DNA from: a virus
IMG/VR virus record: IMGVR_UViG_3300029914_000015
Coordinates: 16,004-80,003 of that record
Strand: one strand, 5' to 3'
Length of the DNA: 64,000 nucleotides
The first letter of the stretch is position 1; every line of letters begins with the position of its first letter. The notes under the pieces are model-generated. The model did not search any database and was not told the origin of the DNA. It saw only the letters and a list, made by a program, of their open reading frames with translations. A program made the translations under genes and the position numbers. Below, in pieces: positions 45,321 through 54,091 of this stretch.

Positions 45321-45911
45321 TCAGCTTGCATAAGGATCAGTTATAACAATTGTTCCGTCTTTTCTCTGCATAATATTGCCGCCATGCATGTCATTGGAAA
45401 TATATGGATTTTTGATATTGTGTTTAAATTTTCCAATAATTCTGAGTGCTGTAACTAATTCTGGATTTTGTTTTAAATAATCAAGTTGCGTATGAGATGT
45501 ATTAAAAAATGTTAGTGATGAATATGGACAATCTATTATTTCACTAAAAACATTAGCTAAATGTTTCATTTCAGAACGTACATCATCTAATTTCTCAATA
45601 AGATATATGTAATATCGACCACCATTAACTTCTATAAATTTCAAATCACTTATTTTTGGAAAATGTTTATTGTTATATTTCTTTATTAAAGATACATATT
45701 GTGCATACGCAGTATCTTGTCTATCATTAACTTTTAACACATAAGATTTTTTTGGATTTGAATATACTGTACTATAATAACCAGCCCCTAGAAGAGTCCA
45801 ACCCAATTTTTTTAATTTGCCTTCTATGGTATATTTATCAGTACTGCGATCAAACACAATTTTAGAAAATTTGGCTGGTATTCTCGTTTTTGAATATTCG
45901 TCTAGTTTCAT
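45321..45911 (-). CDS. protein-kinase-like paralogue 3
   Basis: A 196-residue minus-strand paralogue starting MKLDEYSKTRIP: glycine-loop-like GAGYYSTVYSNP (42-53), lysine strand SYVLKVN with K60, HFPKIS, hinge YYIYLIEKLD, and catalytic loop NDMHGGNIMQRKDGTIVITD. Most similar to paralogue 1 on the opposite strand (both contain DLKFIEVNGGRYYIYLIEKL). A GGGGGTTATA sequence precedes ATG 45911. Active-site residues are all present. Confidence 0.55.
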   Translation of the reverse strand: MKLDEYSKTRIPAKFSKIVFDRSTDKYTIEGKLKKLGWTLLGAGYYSTVYSNPKKSYVLKVNDRQDTAYAQYVSLIKKYNNKHFPKISDLKFIEVNGGRYYIYLIEKLDDVRSEMKHLANVFSEIIDCPYSSLTFFNTSHTQLDYLKQNPELVTALRIIGKFKHNIKNPYISNDMHGGNIMQRKDGTIVITDPYAS

Positions 45912-46521
45912 TATAACCCCCAATGTATGGATCAGTTATTACAATTGTTCCATCTTTTCTTTGCATAAAATTTTCGTCATGCAAATCAATCCTAAAAAAT
46001 GGTTTAGATTCATAGCTAACTATACGCAATGCTTTAATTAATTTTGGTTGTTTTTTGAATATTTCAGGAATTGCTCCATACTCTTCAATTAGTGATTCTA
46101 AAGGTTTTTCTTCCATATTAAGATTAATTACAAAATTGAACATAGATGCATAATCTTCAGCAGTAGCTCTATTTGGAAATTCCTCTAATTTTTCAATTAA
46201 ATATGCATAATAACTTCTTCCTGTAATAAATATTTGTCTTCTATCACTAATTTTTGGAAAATGTGGATTTCTACTTCCTTTAATAACAGAAACATAATGA
46301 TCAAATCCAGGATCTGGTATTTTATTTATTTTAAGGATATATGATTTTTTGGGATTACTCCAAACCGAACTATAAACACCGGATCCTTCCAATTTCCAAC
46401 CAAATTTTTCAAGTTGATTTTTTAAATATGGAATATTAAGAGGATTATTGAAAAGATGATTCGTTATAGCATAAGTTGCGCTCTTAGATATTTTCGGTTT
46501 GTAGAATTCATTTATAAGCAT
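45862..46521 (-). CDS. protein-kinase-like paralogue 4
   Basis: A 219-residue minus-strand paralogue starting MLINEFYKPKIS: GSGVYSSVWSNP, SYILKINK, YYAYLIEKLEE and a modified catalytic loop RIDLHDENFMQRKDGTIVIT, where G-N has become E-N. The C-terminus extends past the usual TDPY end by about 20 residues because the frame runs into the next gene. Closest to paralogue 2. Its ATG is 5 nt after a late octamer, so the minus-strand block should be late and begin with a leaderless mRNA. Confidence 0.55.
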   Translation of the reverse strand: MLINEFYKPKISKSATYAITNHLFNNPLNIPYLKNQLEKFGWKLEGSGVYSSVWSNPKKSYILKINKIPDPGFDHYVSVIKGSRNPHFPKISDRRQIFITGRSYYAYLIEKLEEFPNRATAEDYASMFNFVINLNMEEKPLESLIEEYGAIPEIFKKQPKLIKALRIVSYESKPFFRIDLHDENFMQRKDGTIVITDPYIGGYNETRRIFKNENTSQIF

Positions 46522-46526
46522 ATAAG

Positions 46527-46534
46527 TATTTATT
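46527..46534 (-). promoter_or_regulatory. late-promoter-like octamer AATAAATA
   Basis: On the minus strand, exactly 5 nt before the kinase-like ATG at 46521. It heads the minus-strand block and is divergent from the dsbA promoter. Confidence 0.45.
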
Positions 46535-46550
46535 GCTTTAATAAATATTA

Positions 46551-46579
46551 TTGCTATTAAACACGACTCATGATACAAT
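46551..46579 (+). promoter_or_regulatory. sigma70 promoter of dsbA
   Basis: TTGCTA, 17 nt, TACAAT, 25 nt before ATG 46605, followed by an AAAGGAG ribosome site. Confidence 0.55.
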
Positions 46580-46604
46580 TAATTATAAACAAAGGAGCAT
46601 TAAT

Positions 46605-46865
46605 ATGGCATTGACACAAGCATTAGGACCAGCAGAAATTCAAAGATTGAAAGATTTGGTATATGAAGGAGTTAAAGTAAAAGAGGAAGTGGAATCATTA
46701 AATGAAGGCATGAATGAAACAGTTAAAGCCATTTCAGAGGAACTTCAGATTCCAGCGAAGCTGTTAAAGACTGCTATTACAGTGGCTCATAAAGGTAATT
46801 TTAAAGATCACGAAGAAGATTTAAAAGATTTGGAAGCTATTCTTACAGCTATTGGACGCAAATAA
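46605..46865 (+). CDS. dsbA: DsbA-like late-transcription dsDNA-binding protein
   Basis: An 86-residue, highly helical, charged protein. The pattern YEGVKVKEEVESLNEGMNET, then ISEELQIPAKLLKTAI and a VAHKGNF segment, matches the DsbA family of T4-type phages in length and layout. T4 DsbA binds double-stranded DNA near late promoters and helps late transcription. AAAGGAG lies before ATG 46605. The abundance of TATAAATA-type octamers here fits a phage with T4-style late transcription. Confidence 0.6.
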   Translation: MALTQALGPAEIQRLKDLVYEGVKVKEEVESLNEGMNETVKAISEELQIPAKLLKTAITVAHKGNFKDHEEDLKDLEAILTAIGRK

Positions 46866-46880
46866 TACGGAAACTTAATA

Positions 46881-48029
46881 ATGCGGGCAAATACCACAGC
46901 GATCTTTATAAAAAAATCAAATATTGCTCATAATAGTAAATTTGGTTATCAAAAATCAGTATATATTAATAATAATACTAATATATGCGTTATTTGCCCA
47001 ATTCACGGAGATTTATTGGTTAATCCAGCAAATCATATGAAAGGTCATGACTGTTTTGAATGTTCTAAAAATAATCGTCCCAGAAAATCAGTAGACGAAT
47101 TTATTACTTTTTGTAATTCTTTATATAACAATAAATATGATTATTCTAAAGTTACAGAAACATATTCTATTATTAGAAATAAAGTATGTATAATATGCCT
47201 CATTCATGGAGAATTTTGGATTACTGCTGATAGTCATAAACATGGCCATGGTTGTATTCAATGTTCTAATAAACTTGGTGGAATTTTACGGCTAAAAACA
47301 CTAGAACAATTTATTAAATATGCAAATAAAATTCACAATTTTAGATATGATTATTCAAAATCTATATATCTCGGTGATAAAGCTAATATAGAAATTATTT
47401 GTAAAACTCATGGAAGTTTCTGGCAAACTCCTAATAATCATTTAGCTGGAGAAAATTGCTTAGAGTGTGGGAGAGAATCTACTAGTGATAAATTGAGAGG
47501 GAATATAGTTGATATTATCAATAGAGCAAATATAGTACATAATTTCAGATATCAGTATAATTTAATCAATGAATATAAAAAATTCAGTCAAAAAGTTAAA
47601 ATAATATGTCCTGATCATGGAGTCTTTGTTCAAACAATTGGCAGTCATTTATCTGGAAATGGGTGCCAAAATTGTAAATTATCTAATGGGGAATTATTGA
47701 TTAGAAATTATTTAAAGACTAATAATATTAGCTTTAATTCGCAAATAAAATTTAATGATTGCAAGAATATAAAAAGTTTACCATTTGATTTTGGTTTAAG
47801 AAATAAAGATAACAAATTAATAGCACTTATAGAATTTCAAGGTGGCCAGCATTACAAATCTATAGAATTGTTTGGTGGAGAAATAACATTTAAAAATCAA
47901 CAAAGAAATGATCAAATAAAATTTGATTTTTGTTTTAATAATAAAATTCCTTTGTTATGTATTCCTTATTGGAAGCAAAAGACTATTAATAAAATACTCG
48001 ACGAATTTATTCTAACTTTAAAATTTTAA
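46881..48029 (+). CDS. EDxHD-type homing endonuclease with four zinc repeats
   Basis: A 382-residue protein. Residues 1-250 are four repeats of about 60 residues (each C-x2-H-G ... H ... G-x-x-C-x2-C) like DUF723 modules. A nuclease core follows: SLPFDFGLRNKD, LIALIEFQGGQHYKS, QQRNDQIKFDFC and IPLLCIPYW, giving the D, E, QH and D positions of the EDxHD family. This is the intact version of the truncated minus-strand gene near 32 kb. It sits between dsbA and the DNA polymerase gene, a typical place for a selfish free-standing endonuclease. Confidence 0.7.
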   Translation: MRANTTAIFIKKSNIAHNSKFGYQKSVYINNNTNICVICPIHGDLLVNPANHMKGHDCFECSKNNRPRKSVDEFITFCNSLYNNKYDYSKVTETYSIIRNKVCIICLIHGEFWITADSHKHGHGCIQCSNKLGGILRLKTLEQFIKYANKIHNFRYDYSKSIYLGDKANIEIICKTHGSFWQTPNNHLAGENCLECGRESTSDKLRGNIVDIINRANIVHNFRYQYNLINEYKKFSQKVKIICPDHGVFVQTIGSHLSGNGCQNCKLSNGELLIRNYLKTNNISFNSQIKFNDCKNIKSLPFDFGLRNKDNKLIALIEFQGGQHYKSIELFGGEITFKNQQRNDQIKFDFCFNNKIPLLCIPYWKQKTINKILDEFILTLKF

Positions 48030-48042
48030 TAATTTATTTATC

Positions 48043-48071
48043 TTTACTTTAAATAAAATATAAGGTATAAT
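48043..48071 (+). promoter_or_regulatory. sigma70 promoter of DNA polymerase
   Basis: TTTACT, 17 nt, TATAAT, with 6 nt to ATG 48078. No Shine-Dalgarno fits between, so the polymerase mRNA may be leaderless. Confidence 0.6.
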
Positions 48072-48077
48072 TTTACT

Positions 48078-50747
48078 ATGTCATATATATCAGCAATACA
48101 AAACAAAAAAACTAATTGCATAGATGTTGCGGAGAGAGTTAATGGAAAAAGGATATTTAATACATATCCTGTGGATTATTCTTTTTATATAGATGATCCA
48201 AATGGAAATCACAAAACAATTTATAATACTCCTGTAACTAAGATAATTCCGAAATCTAGTAGTGAATTTTATAAAGAACTTGCTATTTTAAAAGGAAAAA
48301 AACTTTGGGAGAGCGATCTAAATTTAGTTTTTAAATGTCTTTCTTCTAATTATAAAAGCAAACCAGCGCCAGATTTAAATATTTGCTTTATTGATATTGA
48401 ATGCGATTTTGATCAAGAAAAAAGCGGTTATGCTCCAATTGAAGATCCTTTTAATATAATAACATCAATTACTTTGAAATTAGAATGGTTAAATCAATTA
48501 GTTACATTGGCAGTTCCACCTAAAACAATTTCATTTGAAAAAGCACAAAAAATAGCTGAGAAATTTGAAAATACTTTTGTTTTTGAATCTGAAATTGAAA
48601 TGCTCAACACAACATTGGATTTAATTCAAGATGCTGATATTTTGAGTGGTTGGAATTCTGAAGGATTTGACTTACCGTATTTGATTAATCGAGTTGCCAG
48701 AATTATGAGCATCAACGATACGAGAAGATTTTGTTTTTGGAATGAAAAACCCAAAGCATCAAAAGTAGAAAAATATGGAAAAGAAATTAACACGTATGAG
48801 TTAGTTGGAAGAGTTCATATTGATCTTTTGGATTTATATAGAAAATATACATATGAAGAGCGCCACAGTTATAGTTTAAATGCCATTGCTGAATATGAAT
48901 TAGGAAAAAGTAAAACTGTTTATTCTGGTTCGTTGGATTCATTATATAATAATGATTTTGAAAAATTTATCGAATATAATAGGCAAGATGTAATTCTTTT
49001 ATCAGAATTAGAAGAAAAATTAAAATTCATTTTATTATTAAATGAAGTGGCGCATGACACAACAACTTTATTGCCAACTTGTTTGGGGACTGTTGCGACT
49101 TTTGATCAAGCAGTTGTTAATAGGGCTCATGAATTAGGATTGGTTGTTCCAAATAAAGGGAAATATATTGGTTCAAGTGAAGATCGTGGAATTGTTGGGG
49201 CTTATGTAGCTGATCCTAAAGTTGGAATGCACGAATGGATTGGGGTAATTGATATTAATAGTCTGTATCCCTCTGCATTGCGGGCAATGAATATGGGAAT
49301 TGAAACCATTGTTGGCCAGTTACGTCCAGTTATAACAGATAATTATATTCAAGATAAATTTAAGAAAGTTTCAAATATGACCTATGCTCATGCTTGGGAA
49401 GAACAATTTAGTTCTCTGGAATATCAAGCAGTAATGGACCAAAAATCAGGAATAGATATTACTATTGATTGGGAAGATTCAGGAAAAAGCGATACTATAA
49501 CAGCAAAACAATGTTATGATTTGATTTTCAATAGTGATCAAAAATGGATGTTAAGCGCAAATGGTACAATTTTTACATATGAAAGAGATGCTATAGTTCC
49601 AGGTCTTTTCGCTCACTGGTATAAAATTAGAAAAGAATATCAAAAAATTAAAGCAGAGTCAATCGTTCCAAGCGAAAAAATATATTATGATAGATTGCAA
49701 CATGTAAAAAAAATTCAACTTAATTCTGGATATGGGGCAATATCTAACCCAGCATCTAGATTTAGTGATAATAGGGTTGGACAAAGTATTACGTTATCTG
49801 GTAGAACAATTTGTAAACATATGAATTCTTTTATTAATGAATGTATAACTGGAGAGTATAATTATAAAGGTGATGCAATATGCTACGCTGATACTGATTC
49901 AAGCAATTTTTCAGCATGGCCAATAATGAAACCATTAGTTGCTGCTGGCCATACAGAGTGGAATAAAGAAATAGCAGTGCAACTTTATTTGGCAATTGGA
50001 GATAAAGTAAATGAATCATTCCAATCATTTATGGAGAAAGCATTTAATTGTCCAGAAAAATATGGGTCTTTAATTAAAGCAGTATGTGAATCTGTTGGTT
50101 ATCGCGGAATTTATATGACAAAAAAACGTTATGCAATTTTAAATATGTTTAAAGATGGAAACTGGTATGATGATGACCATCTTAAACTAAAAGCAATGGG
50201 ATTGGATTTAAGACGTAGCGATACTCCAGAGATTTGCCAAAAATTTCTTACTGAAATTCTTTTAGATTTGCTGAAAGATGGCAGTGAAGAAATACTAATT
50301 CAAAAAATTAATAATTTTAGAAACAAATTTAAGAATTTGCCATTATGGGAACAAGGTACACCAAAGAGAGTCAATAATTTGACGATGTATACTGCTCAAG
50401 TTAAATCAGGAAAAGGAAGCAGAGTCCCAGGTCATGCAAGAGCAGCGATAAATTGGAATAATTTACGGGAAATGAATAATGATAATATCCATACTCGCAT
50501 AACAGATGGAATGAAATGTGTGGTAGTTCAGCTTAAAAATAATATTTTGGGGATGACTTCTGTAGCATATCCCATTGATGAAGCTCATTTGCCTGATTGG
50601 TTTACTAAACTTCCTATTGATTCTGATTCTGCGTTAGCTTCAGTGGTTGATAAAAAAATAGAAAATCTTCTTGGAAAACTACCAAGTTGGGAAAGAATTA
50701 AAAAAGCAACTCAGCAACACACTACTTTTGAGGATTTCTTTTCATAA
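48078..50747 (+). CDS. 43: family B DNA polymerase (T4 gp43 type)
   Basis: An 889-residue replicative polymerase (T4 gp43 is 898). 3'-5' exonuclease: Exo I CFIDIECDF near 105, Exo II SGWNSEGFDLPYL near 191, Exo III YNRQDVILL near 300. Polymerase: motif A DINSLYPSALRAMN near 392, motif B KKIQLNSGYGAISN near 545, motif C YADTDSS near 603, all with expected acidic residues. The C-terminus ends in TTFEDFFS, resembling the clamp-binding tail of gp43. The clamp gene follows under its own promoter. No intein or split is seen. Confidence 0.95.
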   Translation: MSYISAIQNKKTNCIDVAERVNGKRIFNTYPVDYSFYIDDPNGNHKTIYNTPVTKIIPKSSSEFYKELAILKGKKLWESDLNLVFKCLSSNYKSKPAPDLNICFIDIECDFDQEKSGYAPIEDPFNIITSITLKLEWLNQLVTLAVPPKTISFEKAQKIAEKFENTFVFESEIEMLNTTLDLIQDADILSGWNSEGFDLPYLINRVARIMSINDTRRFCFWNEKPKASKVEKYGKEINTYELVGRVHIDLLDLYRKYTYEERHSYSLNAIAEYELGKSKTVYSGSLDSLYNNDFEKFIEYNRQDVILLSELEEKLKFILLLNEVAHDTTTLLPTCLGTVATFDQAVVNRAHELGLVVPNKGKYIGSSEDRGIVGAYVADPKVGMHEWIGVIDINSLYPSALRAMNMGIETIVGQLRPVITDNYIQDKFKKVSNMTYAHAWEEQFSSLEYQAVMDQKSGIDITIDWEDSGKSDTITAKQCYDLIFNSDQKWMLSANGTIFTYERDAIVPGLFAHWYKIRKEYQKIKAESIVPSEKIYYDRLQHVKKIQLNSGYGAISNPASRFSDNRVGQSITLSGRTICKHMNSFINECITGEYNYKGDAICYADTDSSNFSAWPIMKPLVAAGHTEWNKEIAVQLYLAIGDKVNESFQSFMEKAFNCPEKYGSLIKAVCESVGYRGIYMTKKRYAILNMFKDGNWYDDDHLKLKAMGLDLRRSDTPEICQKFLTEILLDLLKDGSEEILIQKINNFRNKFKNLPLWEQGTPKRVNNLTMYTAQVKSGKGSRVPGHARAAINWNNLREMNNDNIHTRITDGMKCVVVQLKNNILGMTSVAYPIDEAHLPDWFTKLPIDSDSALASVVDKKIENLLGKLPSWERIKKATQQHTTFEDFFS

Positions 50748-50752
50748 TTTCA

Positions 50753-50781
50753 TTGACATTTCTGCCAAATAAACATATAAT
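50753..50781 (+). promoter_or_regulatory. sigma70 promoter of the sliding clamp
   Basis: TTGACA, 17 nt, TATAAT, consensus in both boxes. The leader holds AAAGGAAAA before ATG 50820. Confidence 0.8.
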
Positions 50782-50819
50782 TAAAACATAGAATTTATAT
50801 AAATAATAAAGGAAAAATT

Positions 50820-51542
50820 ATGATTGATGCATTAAAAGAAATATTGGAATATACAAATGGTTTGGGTTTTCTCGAACTAGTTAAAGTTACAGGGACTGAT
50901 ACAACAACTGAATTAAATAGCATTGCTGCTGATCAATCAGTGGTTTTGAATTCACAATTTATTAAACCAGTTTCTGAATTGGAAGGTGTTTTTGGGTTGC
51001 ATGACCTTGGTAGATTGAACACAATTCTATCCATTCCTGAATATAAATCAAATGCATTTATTCAGATAACTAAAACAAATGATGTTCCAGTTGGAATTTC
51101 ATTTCAAAATGCTAATCGAGATTTCAGAAATGACTATCGATTTATGAGCAAAGAAGTAATTGAAACTCAAATTCCCACAAAAATTAGAAAGAATATCAAT
51201 TGGGATGTTTCTTTTGTTCCGACGCAGAATGCTATTCAGAAATTAAAATTTCAGTCGCAAGCAGCAGGTGCTACAGAAGGGACATTTAATGCTAAGGTTG
51301 ACAAGAATAATTTGTATTTTTCAATTGGCGATCATAGTACTCATACTGGCGAATTTGTATTTTCTTCTGGTATTCCTGGAAAACTAAATACTCCCCGAGA
51401 TTGGCCACTTTCTCACGTTCAAGGGATTTTGAATCTCACTGGCGACAAAGTTATGAAGATTTCAGATGCTGGTGCAATGCAAATTACAGTAACGAGCGGT
51501 TTGGCAGTCCATCAATACACAATTCTTGCATCTTGCAAGTAA
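50820..51542 (+). CDS. 45: sliding clamp, gp45 type
   Basis: A 240-residue protein (T4 gp45 is 228). FGLHDLGRLNTIL and the C-terminal AMQITVTSGLAVHQYTILA strand are typical of phage clamp subunits. Three copies would ring the DNA, tether the polymerase and, in T4, also activate late transcription with gp33 and gp55. It directly follows the polymerase gene and has a strong promoter and ribosome site. Confidence 0.8.
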   Translation: MIDALKEILEYTNGLGFLELVKVTGTDTTTELNSIAADQSVVLNSQFIKPVSELEGVFGLHDLGRLNTILSIPEYKSNAFIQITKTNDVPVGISFQNANRDFRNDYRFMSKEVIETQIPTKIRKNINWDVSFVPTQNAIQKLKFQSQAAGATEGTFNAKVDKNNLYFSIGDHSTHTGEFVFSSGIPGKLNTPRDWPLSHVQGILNLTGDKVMKISDAGAMQITVTSGLAVHQYTILASCK

Positions 51543-51553
51543 ATGAGGTAACT

Positions 51554-51586
51554 ATGGAACTACTTGTATTGGGATCCAAAAGATAG
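51554..51586 (+). CDS. possible 10-residue leader peptide
   Basis: MELLVLGSKR, between clamp and dpdA, with TGAGG before it. It may be a leader peptide or chance. Confidence 0.2.
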   Translation: MELLVLGSKR

Positions 51587-51602
51587 TAACTAGGAGAATA
51601 TT

Positions 51603-53123
51603 TTGAATCAGGAAAAATTACCGCAGCATGATATGTGGCAAGAACAACTTGATTCAAATGGATTGAGTAAATGGGCAGCATATCTTCCATCAGTGAGTAA
51701 TTATTTCAGTGCATTTGTTGGACGACAAAGAGCTATGCAAAAGCACTTTGTCGATCCAGCAAGAATTCCTATTAATTTTGAAAATGGCATTGAAGGTCTT
51801 AATTGGACTAATAAGAATTTAGGATATTTTTATTATAAACCAAATCTTTTTAGTGCTGGTAATGCAAATTTAGATATTAATAAATATGATTCTAAAGAAT
51901 TAATGTTGCGAGATAGAGATAAAAAACAGAGTTTTGTTCTGGCAGATTCTGGTGGATTCCAAATAGCAAAGGGTAGTTGGGAAGCAGATTGGAAGGACAT
52001 AAACTGCCCCAAAGCTAAAGAAAAGAGAGAGAAAGTTTTATCTTGGATGGAAGCTTATGCAGATTATGGTATTATTTTAGATATTCCTTCATGGACTTGC
52101 TCTTCAGAAAAAAGCAGAAAAGCAACAGGAATTAATTCTATTAATGATGCAACTGTTGCAACTTTGATTAATAATGAGTATTTTATAAAAAATAGGACTG
52201 GAGAATGCAAACTACTTAATGTTCTTCAAGGAAGTAATCATACTGAATCTGATAATTGGTATGGTATTATGAAGAAATTTTGCGATCCAAAACAATATAG
52301 CAATCATTTTGATGGTTGGTCGTTCGCAAGTCAAAATGCTTGGGAACCGCATTTGGCATTGAAAAGATTGGTTGATTGCCGATTTGATGGATTATTAGAA
52401 CCTGGAGTTCATGATTGGGTGCATTTTCTTGGAAATTCTGATTTAGAATGGTCTTTGTTGCTGTCAGATATTCAAAGATCAATTAGAAAATATCACAATC
52501 CCAAATTAACAATTAGTTATGATTGTGCCACGCCGTTTTTAACGGCTGGATTTGGCGGAATATATTATGATACTATAGGTAAAGATAAAGATCATTGGAC
52601 TTTTTCAGTTGCTAAAGGAATCGAAGGTAAAAAATATTCAACTGACTATCGATCATTAAAAGAGGTTGGAGAACAAGATGGTTATTATTCTAAGTTTGAA
52701 GATAGCCCAATTAGTGCAAGACTTAAAATTAGTGATGTGTGTTTTCACGGACCAAAATCACTAAATAAATCAGGAAAAGTATCTAAAAATAGTTGGGACT
52801 CATTTTCATATGCTTTAATTCAAGCACACAATGTTTGGGAGCATATTGAAACTATACATTGTGCAAATAAAAAATATGATAGTGGTATTTTTCCAGCAGT
52901 AATGACTACTTTAACCAGTAATAAAAAAAATGGGTCCATTCTTTATTATGATAAATTATTTTGTAGTGATATCATAGACAGTATTTTTCAAACAAGTCAT
53001 TATGATGAAGCTATGAAATTAATAGATGATTATGATCGATATTGGATGTGCTTTCGTGGTCGTGGGAAGTGCGGATTAAAATCTAAAAATTCACAAACTA
53101 CTTTTAATAAGATATTTTATTAA
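51603..53123 (+). CDS. dpdA: DpdA-like 7-deazaguanine DNA transglycosylase
   Basis: A 506-residue protein of the tRNA-guanine transglycosylase superfamily: FVLADSGGFQIAKGSW contains the DSGGFQ active-site motif, and LTISYDCATPF carries a second conserved aspartate. folE and queE, precursor-pathway genes, lie just downstream, which points to DpdA, the phage and bacterial enzyme that exchanges guanine in DNA for a 7-deazaguanine, rather than a tRNA enzyme. The usual result is resistance to restriction. It starts at TTG with AGGAG 6 nt upstream; the next in-frame ATG is 30 nt on. The 3' end is overlapped by a homing-endonuclease remnant on the other strand. Confidence 0.75.
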   Translation: MNQEKLPQHDMWQEQLDSNGLSKWAAYLPSVSNYFSAFVGRQRAMQKHFVDPARIPINFENGIEGLNWTNKNLGYFYYKPNLFSAGNANLDINKYDSKELMLRDRDKKQSFVLADSGGFQIAKGSWEADWKDINCPKAKEKREKVLSWMEAYADYGIILDIPSWTCSSEKSRKATGINSINDATVATLINNEYFIKNRTGECKLLNVLQGSNHTESDNWYGIMKKFCDPKQYSNHFDGWSFASQNAWEPHLALKRLVDCRFDGLLEPGVHDWVHFLGNSDLEWSLLLSDIQRSIRKYHNPKLTISYDCATPFLTAGFGGIYYDTIGKDKDHWTFSVAKGIEGKKYSTDYRSLKEVGEQDGYYSKFEDSPISARLKISDVCFHGPKSLNKSGKVSKNSWDSFSYALIQAHNVWEHIETIHCANKKYDSGIFPAVMTTLTSNKKNGSILYYDKLFCSDIIDSIFQTSHYDEAMKLIDDYDRYWMCFRGRGKCGLKSKNSQTTFNKIFY

Positions 53124-53232
53124 AAAATTTCTTAATACGTTTTTCTATTTTATTTTTATTACAATAAGAAATGATTAATATTGGAATTTTATTGGCTCTT
53201 TCTATGAAATATTCCGTTGTATAAATAAACAT
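53104..53232 (-). pseudogene. C-terminal remnant of an EDxHD homing endonuclease
   Basis: A 42-residue frame (FIERANKIPILIISYCNKNK...) that matches the C-terminal end of the two larger EDxHD enzymes (NNKIPLLCIPYWKQK in the intact copy). The rest of the gene is gone. Its 5' edge abuts RNA element B and its late octamer, as the truncated copy near 32 kb abuts element A. Confidence 0.5.
53220..53227 (+). promoter_or_regulatory. late promoter octamer TATAAATA at RNA element B
   Basis: Perfect octamer immediately before the second two-hairpin element, the same arrangement as copy A. Confidence 0.5.
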
Positions 53233-53300
53233 ATGCTGATGTTCTCCTATCGAACGTTAGAGTCAGTAGATGTTCTCGCATCGTGGCTGGCATTATTTAT
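53228..53300 (+). ncRNA. two-hairpin RNA element, copy B
   Basis: Hairpin 1: GTTC (53241-53244), TCC-type loop, GAAC. TTAGAG joint. Hairpin 2: GTCAGT (53262-53267), bulged A, GATG, 6-nt loop, CATC, GTG, GCTGGC. The outer stems pair fully in both copies despite different bases. It lies just upstream of the folE promoter. Confidence 0.5.
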
Positions 53301-53302
53301 GC

Positions 53303-53331
53303 TTGACTTTGATAAGTTTCTTTGATAATAT
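53303..53331 (+). promoter_or_regulatory. folE: sigma70 promoter of folE
   Basis: TTGACT, 17 nt, TAATAT, followed by AAGGAAAA before ATG 53353. Confidence 0.75.
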
Positions 53332-53352
53332 TAGATATAAGGAAAAATAATA

Positions 53353-54027
53353 ATGAGCGAAGGAAAAGCTGATCCATTGTTGGGAATGATTATTAAAAAA
53401 ATTCTGCAAGAAAAAGGTGTGGAAACTCCTACGTCAGATTCTTCTATTTTTAATAGTGATTATCAAAAAATTGAATCAATAGAAATAAATTTTCGTAATA
53501 TAATGAAGATGTTGAACTTAGATTTATCTGATGATAGTTTGAAAGAAACTCCCAGAAGATTTGCTAAAATGTTAGTGTATGAAACAATGTGGGGATTGGA
53601 CTATAATAATTTTCCAAAATGTACAACTGTCGAAAATAGGATGCTATATGACGAAATGGTAACAGTAAAAGATATAACAGTTCATTCAGTTTGTGAACAT
53701 CATTTCCAAAATTTTGATGGATATGCAACCATTGCTTATATACCACATAATAAGATTTTGGGATTGAGTAAATTTCCTAGAATTGTTGATTTCTTTTCTA
53801 GAAGACCACAAATTCAAGAGAGATTAACAGAACAAATATTTTATGCTCTTAACTACATTTTAGAAACAGACAATATTGCTGTAGCAATAAATGCAGAGCA
53901 TTCATGTGTTCGCAATCGCGGTATTCGTGACCAAAATAGTAGTACCATTACTTCTAGACTGGGTGGAGTATTTAAAGAGAACCCTAGCGCTAAAGCAGAA
54001 TTTATGGCATTTTTTAATTCTAAATAA
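53353..54027 (+). CDS. folE: GTP cyclohydrolase I
   Basis: A 224-residue enzyme with SVCEHHFQNFDGYATIAYIP (zinc Cys and catalytic His), ILGLSKFPRIVDFFSRRPQ, and AEHSCVRNRGIRD (second zinc Cys). It converts GTP to dihydroneopterin triphosphate, the first step to preQ0. With queE and dpdA it forms part of a DNA 7-deazaguanine modification pathway; queD and queC are not in the window and may be encoded elsewhere or supplied by the host. It has its own promoter and is followed by a terminator. Confidence 0.9.
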   Translation: MSEGKADPLLGMIIKKILQEKGVETPTSDSSIFNSDYQKIESIEINFRNIMKMLNLDLSDDSLKETPRRFAKMLVYETMWGLDYNNFPKCTTVENRMLYDEMVTVKDITVHSVCEHHFQNFDGYATIAYIPHNKILGLSKFPRIVDFFSRRPQIQERLTEQIFYALNYILETDNIAVAINAEHSCVRNRGIRDQNSSTITSRLGGVFKENPSAKAEFMAFFNSK

Positions 54028-54091
54028 ATGCTTGACTGATAGCAAAGACTATCTGGTGGAGGCAATCACATTAAATCGTGATGTCCTAAAT

